Positions 44,932-57,000 of a stretch of 64,000 bases of DNA are shown here, piece after piece. Under the pieces are notes generated by a model, which saw only the letters and a list, made by a program, of their open reading frames with translations, was not told where the DNA came from and ran no database searches. The stretch is taken from positions 1 through 64,000 of the forward strand of contig JAYXKI010000008.1 in assembly GCA_037892935.1 (NCBI GenBank), read 5' to 3'. A program made the translations under genes and the position numbers. The stretch's first letter is position 1; every line of letters begins with the position of its first letter. Source of the DNA: Phlebopus portentosus (lineage: Eukaryota; Basidiomycota; Agaricomycetes; Boletales; Boletinellaceae).

Positions 44932-46117
44932 ACACAGTATCAAACTGCCAAAGTACTATGGCAAGCGAAGTGAAGATATTGATCTGTGGGTCAGCCAATG
45001 TATTTCGAAATTGGCACAGCATGGAGTCAAGAGCGAGGACGAGATTGCAAAGAGTCTATTTGCAGCACTCGAAGGCGACAGCTACGATTGGTTTGCAGAG
45101 AAGCAGACCTTGACATCATTCGATGATAAAGGAAAGCTGAAACCAGTACCAGCCATAATCGATCCAAATGGAGGAGGAATGTTCACATCTCTGAAACAGA
45201 TGTTAGATTGGATGAGAGTCCGAGCAGGACATCCAATAGTTGGAGAACAAGAAGCGCTATTCCATCTTCTATGCATCCAGCAAAAAGGATCAAGCATCAG
45301 GGCATACAATGATGAATTTTGACAACTCAGAGCTAGAGCACCACCATCAATCGATGCTACTATGCTCAAGTACATCTATGTCAAAGGACTAGACAATTGG
45401 GTCAAACGACGAGTCGAATCTGTACAACCCGACGTTTTCAAAAAGTACAAGCTGGAAGAATGGATGACATGGACAAGCAACTTAGCAGATGTGGATGCAA
45501 GGCAGAAGCTGATAGAAAGTCAGACATACACCCCAAGATTCAAGACAAATGGGCAATCATCATTCCGACCGCCAATACAACAAGCAAAATGTGATCCAGA
45601 CGCCATGGATGTAGATGCACTCTGAGGCTTGCCGAAGAAGGGAGCAAAATGCTACAACTGTGGAAAGATTGGACACTACTCGAAGAATTGCAAAGCACCA
45701 AGGAAGCAAAAGGGTTCTTCCTTAGGACAGCCGAAGAAGAGAACAAATGGTCAGAAACGAAAGCCGATGACAGCACGAGCTGTGAATTTCAAGGAAACAT
45801 GTCCCGACCCTCATTGTTGAAGGCCAGTCCACTATGATCACATAGCATGGGCTAAAGGAGACGAATCAGCAGGATACACCTGCAAGCATGATGAAGAATA
45901 CCGAAACAACTTCTGGAATTCCCTAGCAAGTAAAGAGCAACAGGGAAAAGACTAGAACCTCTATCGAACGAGACTGCGTGATGCGAGAGTACGAAGGGTA
46001 GCAAGAATGGTTTCAACAACCAGTGTTTCATACCTCCTGGGTTCAACCCCAGTGAAGCGATGTATAATAAGTGATTGCCAATACACGCATTGCATCCTCG
46101 ATTACCTATTTGAGTGA
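44861..46117 (+). pseudogene. gag: Gag of element B
   Basis: Begins with ATG at 44861 (MSTTDQKVQILEMQLQTLQI), +1 relative to the coiled-coil ORF. A retrotransposon Gag core follows (IKLPKYYGKRSEDIDLWVSQ; LFAALEGDSYDWF; ATMLKYIYVKGL), then the zinc knuckle CYNCGKIGHYSKNC (about 45650-45690), then basic sequence. In-frame TGAs at 45320-45322, 45623-45625 and 45818-45820 and a TAG near 45952 look like C-to-T changes, three of them in CGA. The frame continues to 46115-46117, where pol takes over in the -1 frame. Confidence 0.85.
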
Positions 46118-49100
46118 AGGTTGGAACAAAGACCCTAGCAGTCCAAGCGTTAATCGATTCCGGAGCAACATGTAGTATGATTCACCCCAACTTGGTACGA
46201 CACCATAACCTATTCAAGAAGAGACTTGATCACCCTCGACCCCTGAATAATGCCGATGGAAGCCCAAACCAAGGAGGAGCAATCACACACGAGGTCTACT
46301 CATTAATCTTTGATGGACCTAAGCCACAGCCACAAACGCTGGCAGTAGCAACTACAGGACAGGATCAAGTGATCCTAGGCATTGACTATCTGGCCAAAGT
46401 CAATCCAGAAATTGATTGGAAGAATCAAATATGGAATCGGAATGGTAATGTGATACCATTCGAGCTCAACATCATACGAGCTATCAAGAAGCGAAAGTGC
46501 AGAAAGTGCAGACGAAAGCGGCAAAGGAAAGACAAATCTGACAAGACAAGACCTAGGCATAACACAAAGCAACAGGCTCAGAACAGAGACAACTATCGAC
46601 ACTCTGGAGCACCAGAAATACTATTCGCACCATGGAGGGAAAGTAACAATGGAAGCCCTCAAGAGACAAAGCCGCAGGCAGAACTGGAAAGTTGACTAGT
46701 AACACCAAAACTAGAACAGCCAAAGAAGGCAGATGAAGCAAAGAGTCCGAGCATGGAAAATATACCAGACTCTACATCGAGACAATTATCAGAAGGAATG
46801 ATTACAGTGCAACGACGAACAAGGCACATACCAAGAAGGATGATCCCAGCACGGCAATTGTACCAGACATCTGAAAGCGAAGTTACTGAAGTAACAGGCA
46901 AGTATAGCCGAGACAAACAGGAGGAAATAAATGACTCTCCTAAGCGATGGAAGAAACAGCCACTACGAAGAAGGCGACCACTACCACTGGTACAGAAGAA
47001 ACCAGATGGCGAAGAAATCCAGCCAGTACCAAAGGATAACCCTGGGATGACAACTAGTACACATCCACCAGAGGAACGATATCATGACAGACGAATGGCA
47101 GGAATGAAACGAAATTGGACACTACGACCAATACCACTCAAAGAAGCAACTCTCACACCAAAGCGTACAAGATGGGCAGACGAGAATAGCGATATCGATA
47201 TGCAAGATGAACAGGAGATAACAGAAGACACTCCTATGCATGAAATAGAGCCACTAGACATCAAAAGGCTCAGAATGACCGATCAACCAATTACCCTCAC
47301 CAGAAAGGAAGAGCTTGCTGAAAAGCTAGAGCTAGACCTTAAACGAAATTGGTCACCAAGGAACCAAGTCTCACAACCACTGAACAAAGCGAGTTCAGTA
47401 TCACAGCAGTATTCGCAGCAGAAGACAGCTGCAGAAGGATTACTCAGCACAGAGAAACGAGATTGGTGAAAACTCCTACCAAAGCAAATTGCAGACTATG
47501 CAGACGTATTTGATCCAGACAGATCAAGGAGGTTACCCAAGCATACAAAATGGGATATGGCGATAAACCTCAAGGAAGGAGTACCATTACCGAAACCAAG
47601 GCCTATTATCAAGCTCACACGAGAAGAGCAGGCAGCACTCAATGCCTATGTCCAAGAATTACTGGACAAAGGATGGATCGAGAAGGTTCACCCACATGAA
47701 CCATGTCCGGTAGCAGCACCAGTCTTCTTTGTTGGAAAGAAAGATGGAGGAGCACGAGCAGTAACCGATTACCGAGACATCAACGACGCAACAGTATCAG
47801 ATCCATACCCAATACCGATTATGAGCGTTCTACCAGAGAAACTGGAGAAAGGAAAATTCTTCTTTACCCTCGACATGCGATCAGGATACAACAACCTGAG
47901 AATTCGAGAAGGAGACGAATGGAAGGCAGCATTCCGAGTTGGCAATGCAGTCTACAAACTGAAGGTCATGATGTTTGGAATGAAGAACTCACCTGCAGTA
48001 TTCCAACGATTCATGAATGACAACTTCGAATATTGGCTCAGAACAGAAGAGGCACTAAACTATCTAGATGACCTCATTGGCCAAGCGCAAACTGAAAAGG
48101 AGCACTGGACACTCCTCAGGGCAATTCTACAGAAATGCCGAGAACTTGACATCTATCTCAAAATTGAGAAATGTCATTTCCTCCAAACCCAACTCGACTA
48201 TCTGGGATTTGTAGTAGGAATGAAAGGCATCCAGATGGATCCTTACAAACTCAAAGCGATACGAGAATGGCCAACACCAAAGACGAAATGACAGATCCGA
48301 AAGTTCCAAGGCTTTTGCAACTTCTACCGAAGATTCATCAGGAACTATGCCGATTTATACACACCTATTGGTGAACTTATCAAGAAGGATCACAAGTTCA
48401 TTTGGATGGAAGCACAGGACAAAGCTTTTGAAAGTATCAAGAAGGCATTCGAAACCGAAGTGGCATTGGCAATGCCAAAGCCAGACAAACCATATACATT
48501 GGAAACTGATGCATCCGATGTAGCGATTGGTGCAGTCTTATAACAAGAAGATGACCAAGGAGAACTGAGACCTTTAGGTTTCATGTCGAAGACACTATCA
48601 GGTGCTCAACGAAATTATCCGACGCATGACAAAGAGATGCTAGCAATCATGGAAGCACTTGGACACTGGAGACACTTATTGGAAGGAACAAAAGAACCAA
48701 TAACCATCCAAAGCGATCATGCAAACCTCCGATACTTCATGACAGCACAGAATCTAACAAGACGTCAAGCAAGATGGGCACTAGAGTTATCACGATATAA
48801 CTTCAAGATTCTCCATTGGCCAGGCAAGATGAATCAGGCAGATGCACTATCACGACGAGCCGATTATATGCTAGAGGACAAGGATAACTTAGGTGTTACC
48901 TTGTTACCACCTGATATGATCGAACAACAGACATTGCGACGAACCGAGATCAATGGTCTATACAGGCTAGAAACAGAAATGGTTACTATCTCTGATCCGA
49001 TCATTCGAATGATCAAGAGACACTACAATACCGAGGAGGCCAAGGAGGAAATATTGGCGATCAAGAAGAGCAACGGCTACAGTTACAGGAATGGCTTGCA

Positions 49101-50469
49101 CTACGTAACCAATGCATTATATGTCCCGCCATCCGCCAACCTAAAAGCGTTGCTAATCCGAAGGCGCCATGACCACAAGCTCGCAGGCCACCCAGGAGCA
49201 GAAAAGACCATAGAACTTGTAAAGCGATCATACTATTGGCCGAAGATGGAAGAGATGATCCGAGAATATATCTCATCCTGTGACATATGTTAACGTGCAA
49301 AACCGATTCAGCAGTTTCGAAATCCGCCGCTCCAACCGTTGCAGGCACCGCATCAACCATGGGAAACCATAACCTGTGACCTGATTACCAATTTACCAGT
49401 CAGCAATGAAGGCTACAGTTTGATACTTGTTATAGTAGACAAGCTCACTAAAATGGGGAAGTTCATTCCTTGCCAGGGGATACCCAATGCTAAGCAGTTG
49501 GCACGCTTGTTTTGCCAACACATCTTCAAATACTATGGGGCCCCTAAACAAGTAATCTCCAACCGAGGTAGCAACTTCACTGCGCAATTCCTCAAGGAGT
49601 TCTGCAGACTCATCGATGTCAAGTGGAAAACTAGTACAGCATATCATCCACAAACCGATGGTCAAACCGAGCGACTCAATCAAGAACTCGAACAGTACTT
49701 ATGCTGCTATGTGTCCTACCGCTAAACAGATTGAGCAGAGTACATCGATATGGCAGAATTTGCCTACAACAATCGAAAACACAGTACCACTCATCAGTCA
49801 CCATTCTATACACTGTATGGATGGCACCCTCACCTGGATGTAGTGGAGACCGGTGATTCAAATGTGCCAGAAGCAATAAATCACCTAGAGGAGCTTCGAC
49901 AAGTACAGCAAGAAGCCTATAATTCGATTAGGCAAGCAAACGAGGCAATGAAGCTTTATGCAGACCTGCATCGAGGTAAACTGCCAGAGTACAAGCCAGG
50001 AGATGAAGTGTTACTAGACATGAGGAATCTCAGTCGACTGGAACCGACAAAGAAACTTGCAATGAAATGGGCAGGCCCTTATAAAGTCAAGAAGGCAGTC
50101 GGACAAGTGTCATTCAGATTATGCTTACCCGAAACCCTTCCGATCCACCCTGTATTCCATGCAAGTCTTCTCAGGCCTTACAAGTGAAAGGACTACCCTG
50201 GAAGAGCCACTTTGGATGAGCCACCACCTATTGAAGTGGAGGGCCAAGCAGAATACGAAGTGGAGACAATTCATGACACACGACGTCATCGAAACAAGAT
50301 ACAGTATCTTATTCAATGGAAAGGATACCAAGAGCGAACATGGGAGCCACTCGATAATCTCAAGAACTCCTATCAAATGATAGAAGAGTTCCACAAGAGG
50401 TACCCTCAGGCGATAAGGCCACCAAACCTTAATCAATGGATCGCCGAACGAAGACAAATTAGGAGATAA
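46114..50469 (+). pseudogene. pol: Pol polyprotein of element B with chromodomain
   Basis: One frame. Aspartic protease ALIDSGATCSMIH (46150); long linker; RT with [20 protein letters not shown] and YLDD at 48061-48072; RNase H (YTLETDASDVAIGAVL, THDKEMLAIMEAL, IQSDHANLRYF); integrase zinc finger (HKLAGHPGAEKT to CDIC); core TCDLITNLP (D), ISNRGSNFTAQF (catalytic D changed to N), HPQTDGQTERLNQE (E); GPY/F-like WAGPYKVKKAVG; and a chromodomain YEVETIHDTRRHRNKIQYLI with QWKGYQERTWEPLDNL near 50250-50410. Stops include TGA (48289, 50185 and others) and TAA (48541, 49291, 49723), nearly all explained by C-to-T. Confidence 0.93.
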
Positions 50470-50723
50470 TTGCATCACATGCACTCCACCTGATGGAGCT
50501 ACATATGGAGCCACAATAGAGACGATGAGTAAGGTATCCAACGACCTTACCAAGCAATGACATCACAGTGGCACCTCAAAGTGATAGCAGAAGAAGACAA
50601 ATTAGGCAAGAGAGAGGCGACATACCAACAGGATGGTATAAAAGATGAAGAAACTCAAGCTTAAGGATCATCAACTCGAATCCTGACAGCTACTCATCTC
50701 TCAAAGACAACTACTACTCAGAC
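50470..50723 (+). other. Spacer between pol and accessory ORF of element B
   Basis: No ORF. Contains TATAAAAGATG at 50638-50648, which could be a TATA box for the following ORF (ATG at 50724); inference only. Confidence 0.4.
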
Positions 50724-51722
50724 ATGCCAGTCTTCGACGAACTCCAAGCATTCAGCACACCCGAAGATGCACCTGATTGGATGTTTGTACTAAAGCCACC
50801 TAATGAACGTTATCAATGGCCACAGCTATGCAACTGCTTTAACCAAGAGAACTATGAAGGAGAGATTGTACCCTCATGCCCAGGGAAATACTTCGACGAC
50901 CTATTCGACAAATGGAACGCAGTCCATCAGCCAGCCGAAGAATAACCTGATCTTATGGTACCGAAGCAACCAGAAGGACAACTGCTAAAACTCAGTAACC
51001 CTCGAGATGCAGCAGTCTGACGACTCAATGACGATGCATTCCTTACCTATGCAGTCGAACTCGAGACACGAGCCTTACATCGAGGACAAATTGACTTCAG
51101 CCACGAGCCGACATACAAGAATGTCATGGGCATCTACCATTCAGCAATTCAAATTTGCGCCTACAGACGAGGCCTGACAATCGCAACTCTTAACCGAATA
51201 ATGCAATGGAGCCACTATCATCCCATCAGCGTGGATATGATGAAGTACATGAACTACCTAGCTGATCAGACAGCCTTTTACGCTTCCCATGCCATGCAGT
51301 TCATGGTGGTACTCAACATGACGAAGTACTACGAAGGTACTATGTACCAGGAGCTCATTCAAGCCAGACGATCTACAGGCCAAGCAAATGGTCTGTCAAT
51401 TGACGACATCACACACCACTTAGTCGAAGGAAGGATAGTCAACTACGATCCACAATACCTTATGAAACTCAACGAGCGAGAAGAGGAAGCAAGGGAAAGA
51501 CTACAGGCGACAAGACATCTGATGATGGAGGATATGATGATCACGATCTATCAGTATCCAAGCGAGATCTACCAGCCAGACAACATGCTCACTATCACAG
51601 AGCAGGATAAAGAATTTGGTTCATCAGATGAAACCGATTCAGATGATTCAGACGAGGTTAGCGAACCACCACCTACACCGATGAACTCACAGGAAATGAT
51701 ATCTGAGAGTGAAGAACCATGA
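50724..51722 (+). pseudogene. Accessory ORF downstream of pol (element B)
   Basis: A frame of about 332 codons in the env-like position, starting MPVFDELQAFSTPEDAPDWM. Two stops interrupt it: TAA at 50943-50945 (GAATAA, from CAA by C-to-T) and TGA near 51018 (before CGACTC). After these it is open for nearly 200 codons (QFMVVLNMTKYYEGTMYQEL, ITIYQYPSEIYQPDNM) to an acidic Ser/Asp/Glu tail (SSDETDSDDSDEVSEPPPT). I see no signal peptide or membrane segment, so it does not look like an envelope protein. Not recognised. Confidence 0.6.
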
Positions 51723-52306
51723 TTTATGCAAGCTTTTCATTATTCTTTTATGCAACCCCTTTCCCATATCGCGACCTGACATGGTCAATTATGCATTCTA
51801 TTCTTTCTATGGTATCTATGGTCACATCTGACCAAATTATGCCTTTATGCAACCATCACTCCCAACTCACTATAGTATTTATTCACCATATTCACTGAAA
51901 TGCCAAGTTGTGAATAAGTTGATGGGCGGTTTAAGCCTACTTGGTTTAACCAACTATCAACTGTTGCACTTCTTGTGTATCCCAGTGATACATGGCGCAT
52001 TATACACCCTTTTCTTATCTTCTATGCAGAGGAAGAGGAGCCAATAGGCACTCCGACTCTATTTTACTTTTTGAAAAACCCCTTTGGAGGTGGGCGAACC
52101 GTACGTGAATATATTGCTGTGCACAGGGTTGGTTGAATATCACCCCTTGCCCAGTCAATACACTAGGCAAGCCACTTCCAAAGCGACAGAAAACTCATTC
52201 AGTAACGACTTTATGACTTTTTCTTTCTTATCACTTTCAATTGCGTCATAATCTTTTACATGATGCATATTTCACATTTCACATTCACATCCCTTCCCAC
52301 CACCCT
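51723..52306. other. Non-coding stretch of element B between accessory ORF and antisense gene
   Basis: No supported gene. It is T- and C-rich on the plus strand and likely holds the 3' ends of two convergent transcripts. Confidence 0.4.
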
Positions 52307-52669
52307 TTACAAATCGATGACTTCCCAAACACCCTTCTCACGACTTTCCTGTGCTGAAATACCCGCTTTATCGACAGCTTCAGCCGAACTCGAAGGCGCA
52401 TCAGGGTCAGGAAATATGCAGTTAACGCGCTGCCGAATTTCTGCAGTCCCTTCATTAGGAACCGATTGCATCTCATAATTGTTCTCCTATAGGACTATTA
52501 GCAGCTGCAACCTGCAAACAGAGGCAAAAGAGCTCACCTCATTATGCCTCCTGCGATCTAGAATCCAAAGATTCAAGCCAAAAATTGCGACAAGAGTGAT
52601 GAAAACAATGCAGACAGCGGCGACTTTAGACATAACTGGGTAGTGATGATGATGGTTTGATAGCAACAT
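52307..52669 (-). CDS. Antisense spliced small membrane protein gene in element B
   Basis: Minus-strand ATG at 52669 (or in-frame ATG at 52633). Exon 1 is 52669-52538 (44 codons); intron 52537-52487 is 51 bp, GTGAGC...CTATAG with a CTAAT branch-point word; exon 2 is 52486-52307, ending in TAA. The predicted product is 103 residues: a His-rich start (HHHHYPV), one hydrophobic segment (VAAVCIVFITLVAIFGLNLW) followed by the basic LDRRRH, and a polar acidic tail. This gives a single-pass membrane protein with positive-side-in charges after the segment. Frame and splice sites are intact with no stops, unlike the sense ORFs. The gene lies between the accessory ORF and the 3' LTR; an intron in antisense orientation survives retrotransposition. 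No family recognised. Confidence 0.62.
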
Positions 52670-52757
52670 CAACTATCACTAGGCAAATCCTTTATCCGAG
52701 CTTTCTCACGGATTAGGATGAACATTTTTCCAAAAGTTCATCTTAGGAGGAGGGTAG
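52670..52757 (+). other. Polypurine tract region of element B
   Basis: AGGAGGAGGGTAG at 52745-52757 immediately precedes the 3' LTR start TGAAAGG, the expected place for plus-strand DNA priming. Confidence 0.75.
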
Positions 52758-53595
52758 TGAAAGGATCCGCTCAAAAACTCGTATCAAGATCGACACGATC
52801 AGCAGATCAACAGGATCAGCATTCCAAATGTGACTAGTAACAGTCCAGCAGTCACTAGAGCCAAACTACTGTTAACGCAACCAAGGCAACGGTCACGGGC
52901 ATCAATGGCAATATATGGGCGCCTGAGAAGCACGCCACAAGTACGTAACCCCGCGGACTACTTAGCACCACCGACCGGTAATTACCACCGCTGATTTACT
53001 ACCGCCGACCGTCACCTTAACACCACCGACCAAACTCCCGATCCGACCCGATCAAAAGAAGTCAAGAAGCGATCAAAACTACTAGAAGCCCGAGAAGTCT
53101 AGAACACAACTACTAAAGCCTAACACCTAAAGTCTAAAGGCTAATCTGATCCCAATGGAGATATCACTGGCATTCCAGCACTGTCAGACTTGTGCCCGAG
53201 CGTACATGGTCCTTTATGAGATATACTTCACAGTATGTCATGCTACAAGTGAAATGCGTGACTGCCAAATCGAAGTCCAACGTCACACACAAGAAGCGTT
53301 ACATGCCAATCCACCAAATCCCATAATACCCAAGCGACATGAGGAACTTATTGTTACAACTCGAACCCCTTGAGCTGCAGACCCGATAACTTGGAGGATA
53401 CTAGGATGGTACAAGCCAGAGCTGCATAACTCATGTCCAGCCTCTACAGTACAAGCAAACCTTTATTTACCAAGGAATGCAAACCTGGACACCAAGCAAC
53501 TACAATTGGTACTCCAACGAAGGATATGGCAATACATTCGCGATGTTAGACTCCCAGGCAAAGCATGGCTAGTCACTCGAACACAACTGCATCCC
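52758..53595 (+). repeat. 3' LTR of element B, left part (838 bp)
   Basis: Matches the first 838 bases of the 5' LTR (41957 onward) with scattered transitions. It ends at ATCCC, the target site used by A3. The corresponding uninterrupted site is at about 42790-42796 in the 5' LTR (gcatcccccagcgg). Confidence 0.95.
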
Positions 53596-54053
53596 TGTTA
53601 GGCGGACGGCTCAAGGACTGAGTCGAGGCAGGCCAACACAACAACAAACAAGCGTGAATGAGATAATCCCAAACACGTCGCTCCGGTCAAGACAGCTAAG
53701 ACGAGGCTTAAGTCCAGACCGTCGAACGCTATGTCGCAGTGAAGGTAAGTAGAATTCAGCAAACTAATAATACAAGAGTAGATACCTATGTCGCAGTGAA
53801 GGTAAGTAGAATAGAAAGACAAGGAACGAAAGAGTCAAACTATCTACTTATATAGACTTTGGGCGCGGGAAAGGTCTACCCTAATGGGAAGTCACATGAC
53901 AAGGAATGGGATGATTAGTGAGCGTGATAGAACATTGTGGAATGTTCCGGCAAAAGGATGAATAAGCGCATAAGAAAAATAAAAGAAAAGGAAAAGAATA
54001 TTAAAATAAATGATGACGTCAGAAAAGAAAAGGAAAATGTTCGAGTCCTTACA
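53596..54053 (-). repeat. 3' LTR of copy A3
   Basis: Plus strand TGTTAGGCGG...GTCCTTACA, 458 bp. The pol stop codon (tca, minus-strand TGA at 54056-54054) is flush with its edge, and the polypurine run is inside the last pol codons. Confidence 0.96.
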
Positions 54054-57000
54054 TCACCCCCCCTTCAAGGTTGGGTGTCCCAACCAACCACATAAGCCTT
54101 CTGAGGACGTGAACTTGTACAGCGCTCGCAGGCTTTGTCGAGGTATCGTTAACTTCCTTGGAGCTCCAGGATGTTTGCGGTAGAATTCTTGAATTGACTC
54201 CTGCGCATTATCCTTGACGTCGGATTCTGGCTGCCAAGTCGCTTCCTCATATCCAACCCACTTGACCAGGAATTGGAGCTTGCCTTGATGCAGACGCGAG
54301 TCGAGTATTTCTTCAACCTCGTACTCTTCCTGCTCATCAATGATCACTGGCGGTGGTGGAGGTGGTTTCTTCTGCGATTCAAAGGACGGTTGGACGGCTG
54401 GTTTGAGCAAGATCTCATTGAAAACTGGATGGACCTTCTTCCAGGTCTTCGGTAGTTTGAGTCTGTATGCGCTTGCGCCAACCTTTTCCACTACCTCGAA
54501 GGGACCGAACCATTTATCATCCATCTTCTTCATCGGTCGGATTGTCCTGATATTTCATCCATCTAAGAAGACTTTCTGCCCTGCCTCATAGGTAATGGAC
54601 TTCCCAGCATAGCGGTCGTAGAAACGCTTCATGTCTTCGTTTGCTTGGGTTAGGTTACCTTGAGCAAGTTCGTGCACCTCCTTGACATGTTTGGCAAATT
54701 CTTCTGCTGACAGGTTCGATGATGCCGTTCCAACCCCCGTGAAGTCTAAGGGGTGCATTCCCATATTGACGAAGAAGGGAGATAGCTTCGTCGCTGAATG
54801 TTCACGATTGTTGTATGCGAATTCTGCGAGAGCCAGCCAGTCCGCCCAGTCCGACTGCCGATGGTTGACGTATAGCCGCAGGTATTGTTCTAGTTCCTGA
54901 TTAACCCGCTCTGTCTGTCCGTCAGTTTGGGGGTGATACGCTGTCGATGGGTTGCCTTCAATGTGGAGGAGCTTGTACAACTCCTTCATCATCTTTGCGT
55001 CGAATTGCACCCCTCGGTCATGAATGATCTTCCGTGGTAGTCCGTGTAATCGGAAGACGTGGTCTCTGTAGATCCTAGCCATGCCTTCCGCCGTTAACTT
55101 TGTCGTTGTTGGAATTGCATGGATTTGTTTGCTAAAGCGATCGACCACTACGCAAATCGCATTGAACCCATTCGATTCTGGCAACTCTCTGATTAGGTCG
55201 ACCGTGACAATCTGCCATGGCGCCTCCGGCACCTCATTAGGGTGCAAAACCTTTGCTCTCGTTGTCCTTAGAGCCTTCGTCCGCTGACAACAATCACACC
55301 CCCGCACGTACACCCGCACATCTGCACTCATCCTCGGCCACCAGTACCTGCGTGCTATCAGCTGGATCGTCTTTGTTGCTCCTGGATGTCCTGCCAGGGT
55401 CGAGTCATGGTGTTCCTTCATGACGTCCTCTCTGATGCTCGCTGGTACATATAGTCGGCGGCCCTTTCTCCACATGTCCCCTCTCTTCTCGACGTCCTTC
55501 GGCCTCACTCCCTCGTCCTCTTGTCTCTGCGCTTCCACGACCTTTTCAACGAGTACTTCTCTTGACGTCTGAACCATTCCTCTAACCAGCCATTCCTTCT
55601 TGATGAAAGTCACATTCTCATTATCGCGTTCGCCCTTGTCATAATCCGCCCGGCGTGACAACAGATCAGCTTTTCCCAACGTCTTTCCGGGTTTATGGAC
55701 TAGCGTGAAATCAAACTCAGCTAAATCGAGTCGCCAACGAGCTTGTCGACGATTTAACTTCTGCGGCGATCGGAAGTACGTTAGATTTGCATGGTCTGTC
55801 CATACCTCAAAAGGTTGGTTAGCTCCCTGGAGATATTGTCGCCATTCCTTTAGGGCTTGAACGATGGCGAGCATTTCCTTGTCGTAAATCTCATAGTTTC
55901 GCTCTGCCTCTAGGAATGTTGACGACCGATAAGTGATCACCTTCCATTTACCATCTTGTTTCTGGAGAAGGACTCCACCAGTCGCAAAGTCCGACGCATC
56001 TGCTTCTACACGGAAAGGGTCCTCGTTGTTGGGTATCGCTAACACGGGAGGACTACTCAAACGACGCTTCAATTCCTCAAACGCTGCCTGCTCATCTTCG
56101 CCCCATTTCCATTCCACCTTACCCGTTAGGGTAGTCAAGGGTTTGACGACCGAACTGTAATCCTTAACAAAACGTCGCAACCAATTTCCTAATCCCAGGA
56201 ATTGTTGCAGTTCGTGGACGTTCCTTGGAACTGGCCAGTCCTGTACTGCCGCCGTCTTCTTGGGATCCATTCGAACTTCGCCATTGCCAATAATGTGCCC
56301 GAGGTACTTGACTGTATCAACTTCGAACTCGCACTTCTGCGGCTTTAGGAAAAGTCCGTTTTGGCGAAGGATCTCAAAGACTCGTTTGGTGCGTCTGCGG
56401 TGTTCTTCTAGATCATTCGAGAAGATGAGAATGTCATCGAGGTAAATGATGACGATACCCTCATGAATTAGCTCCCGAAAGATGTCATTCATAAAGCCTT
56501 GGAACGTCGCTGGCGCATTACACAAGCCAAAGAACATGACTGTGGGTTCAAATAAGCCTAGATTTGTCTGGAACGCTGCCTTCCACTCGTCTCCCTCACG
56601 AATCCGGATGTTGTAGTATCCCCAACGAACGTCGAGCTTCGTGATGTACCTTGCATCCTTAACCTTGTCGATGAGCTCATTTATCAGTGGCAACGGGTAT
56701 TTGTTCTTGACCGTTCCTTCATTGAGCTTTCGATAGTCTTGGATTGCTCGTAAGCTCCCATCCTCTTTCTTGATAAAGAAGAATGGTGACGCCATTGGAG
56801 ACTTCGACTGTCGGATACGTCCTGACGCTAGGTTTTCCTCAATGAACTCCCTCATCGCTTCTTGTTCTTTTGGTGATAACGGGTAAACCTTGCAGTCACT
56901 GGGTTTGAAATCCGGTTTCAGGTCAATAGCGTGGTCCCACGTTCGGTGGTTTGGTAAGCGTTCGAACGATTCCTCACTAAAGACGTCGGCGTATTCCTCC

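Noticed and set aside
50724..51722. Envelope gene of a retrovirus-like element
   Set aside because: No signal peptide, transmembrane segment or fusion-peptide-like stretch; left as unknown accessory ORF.
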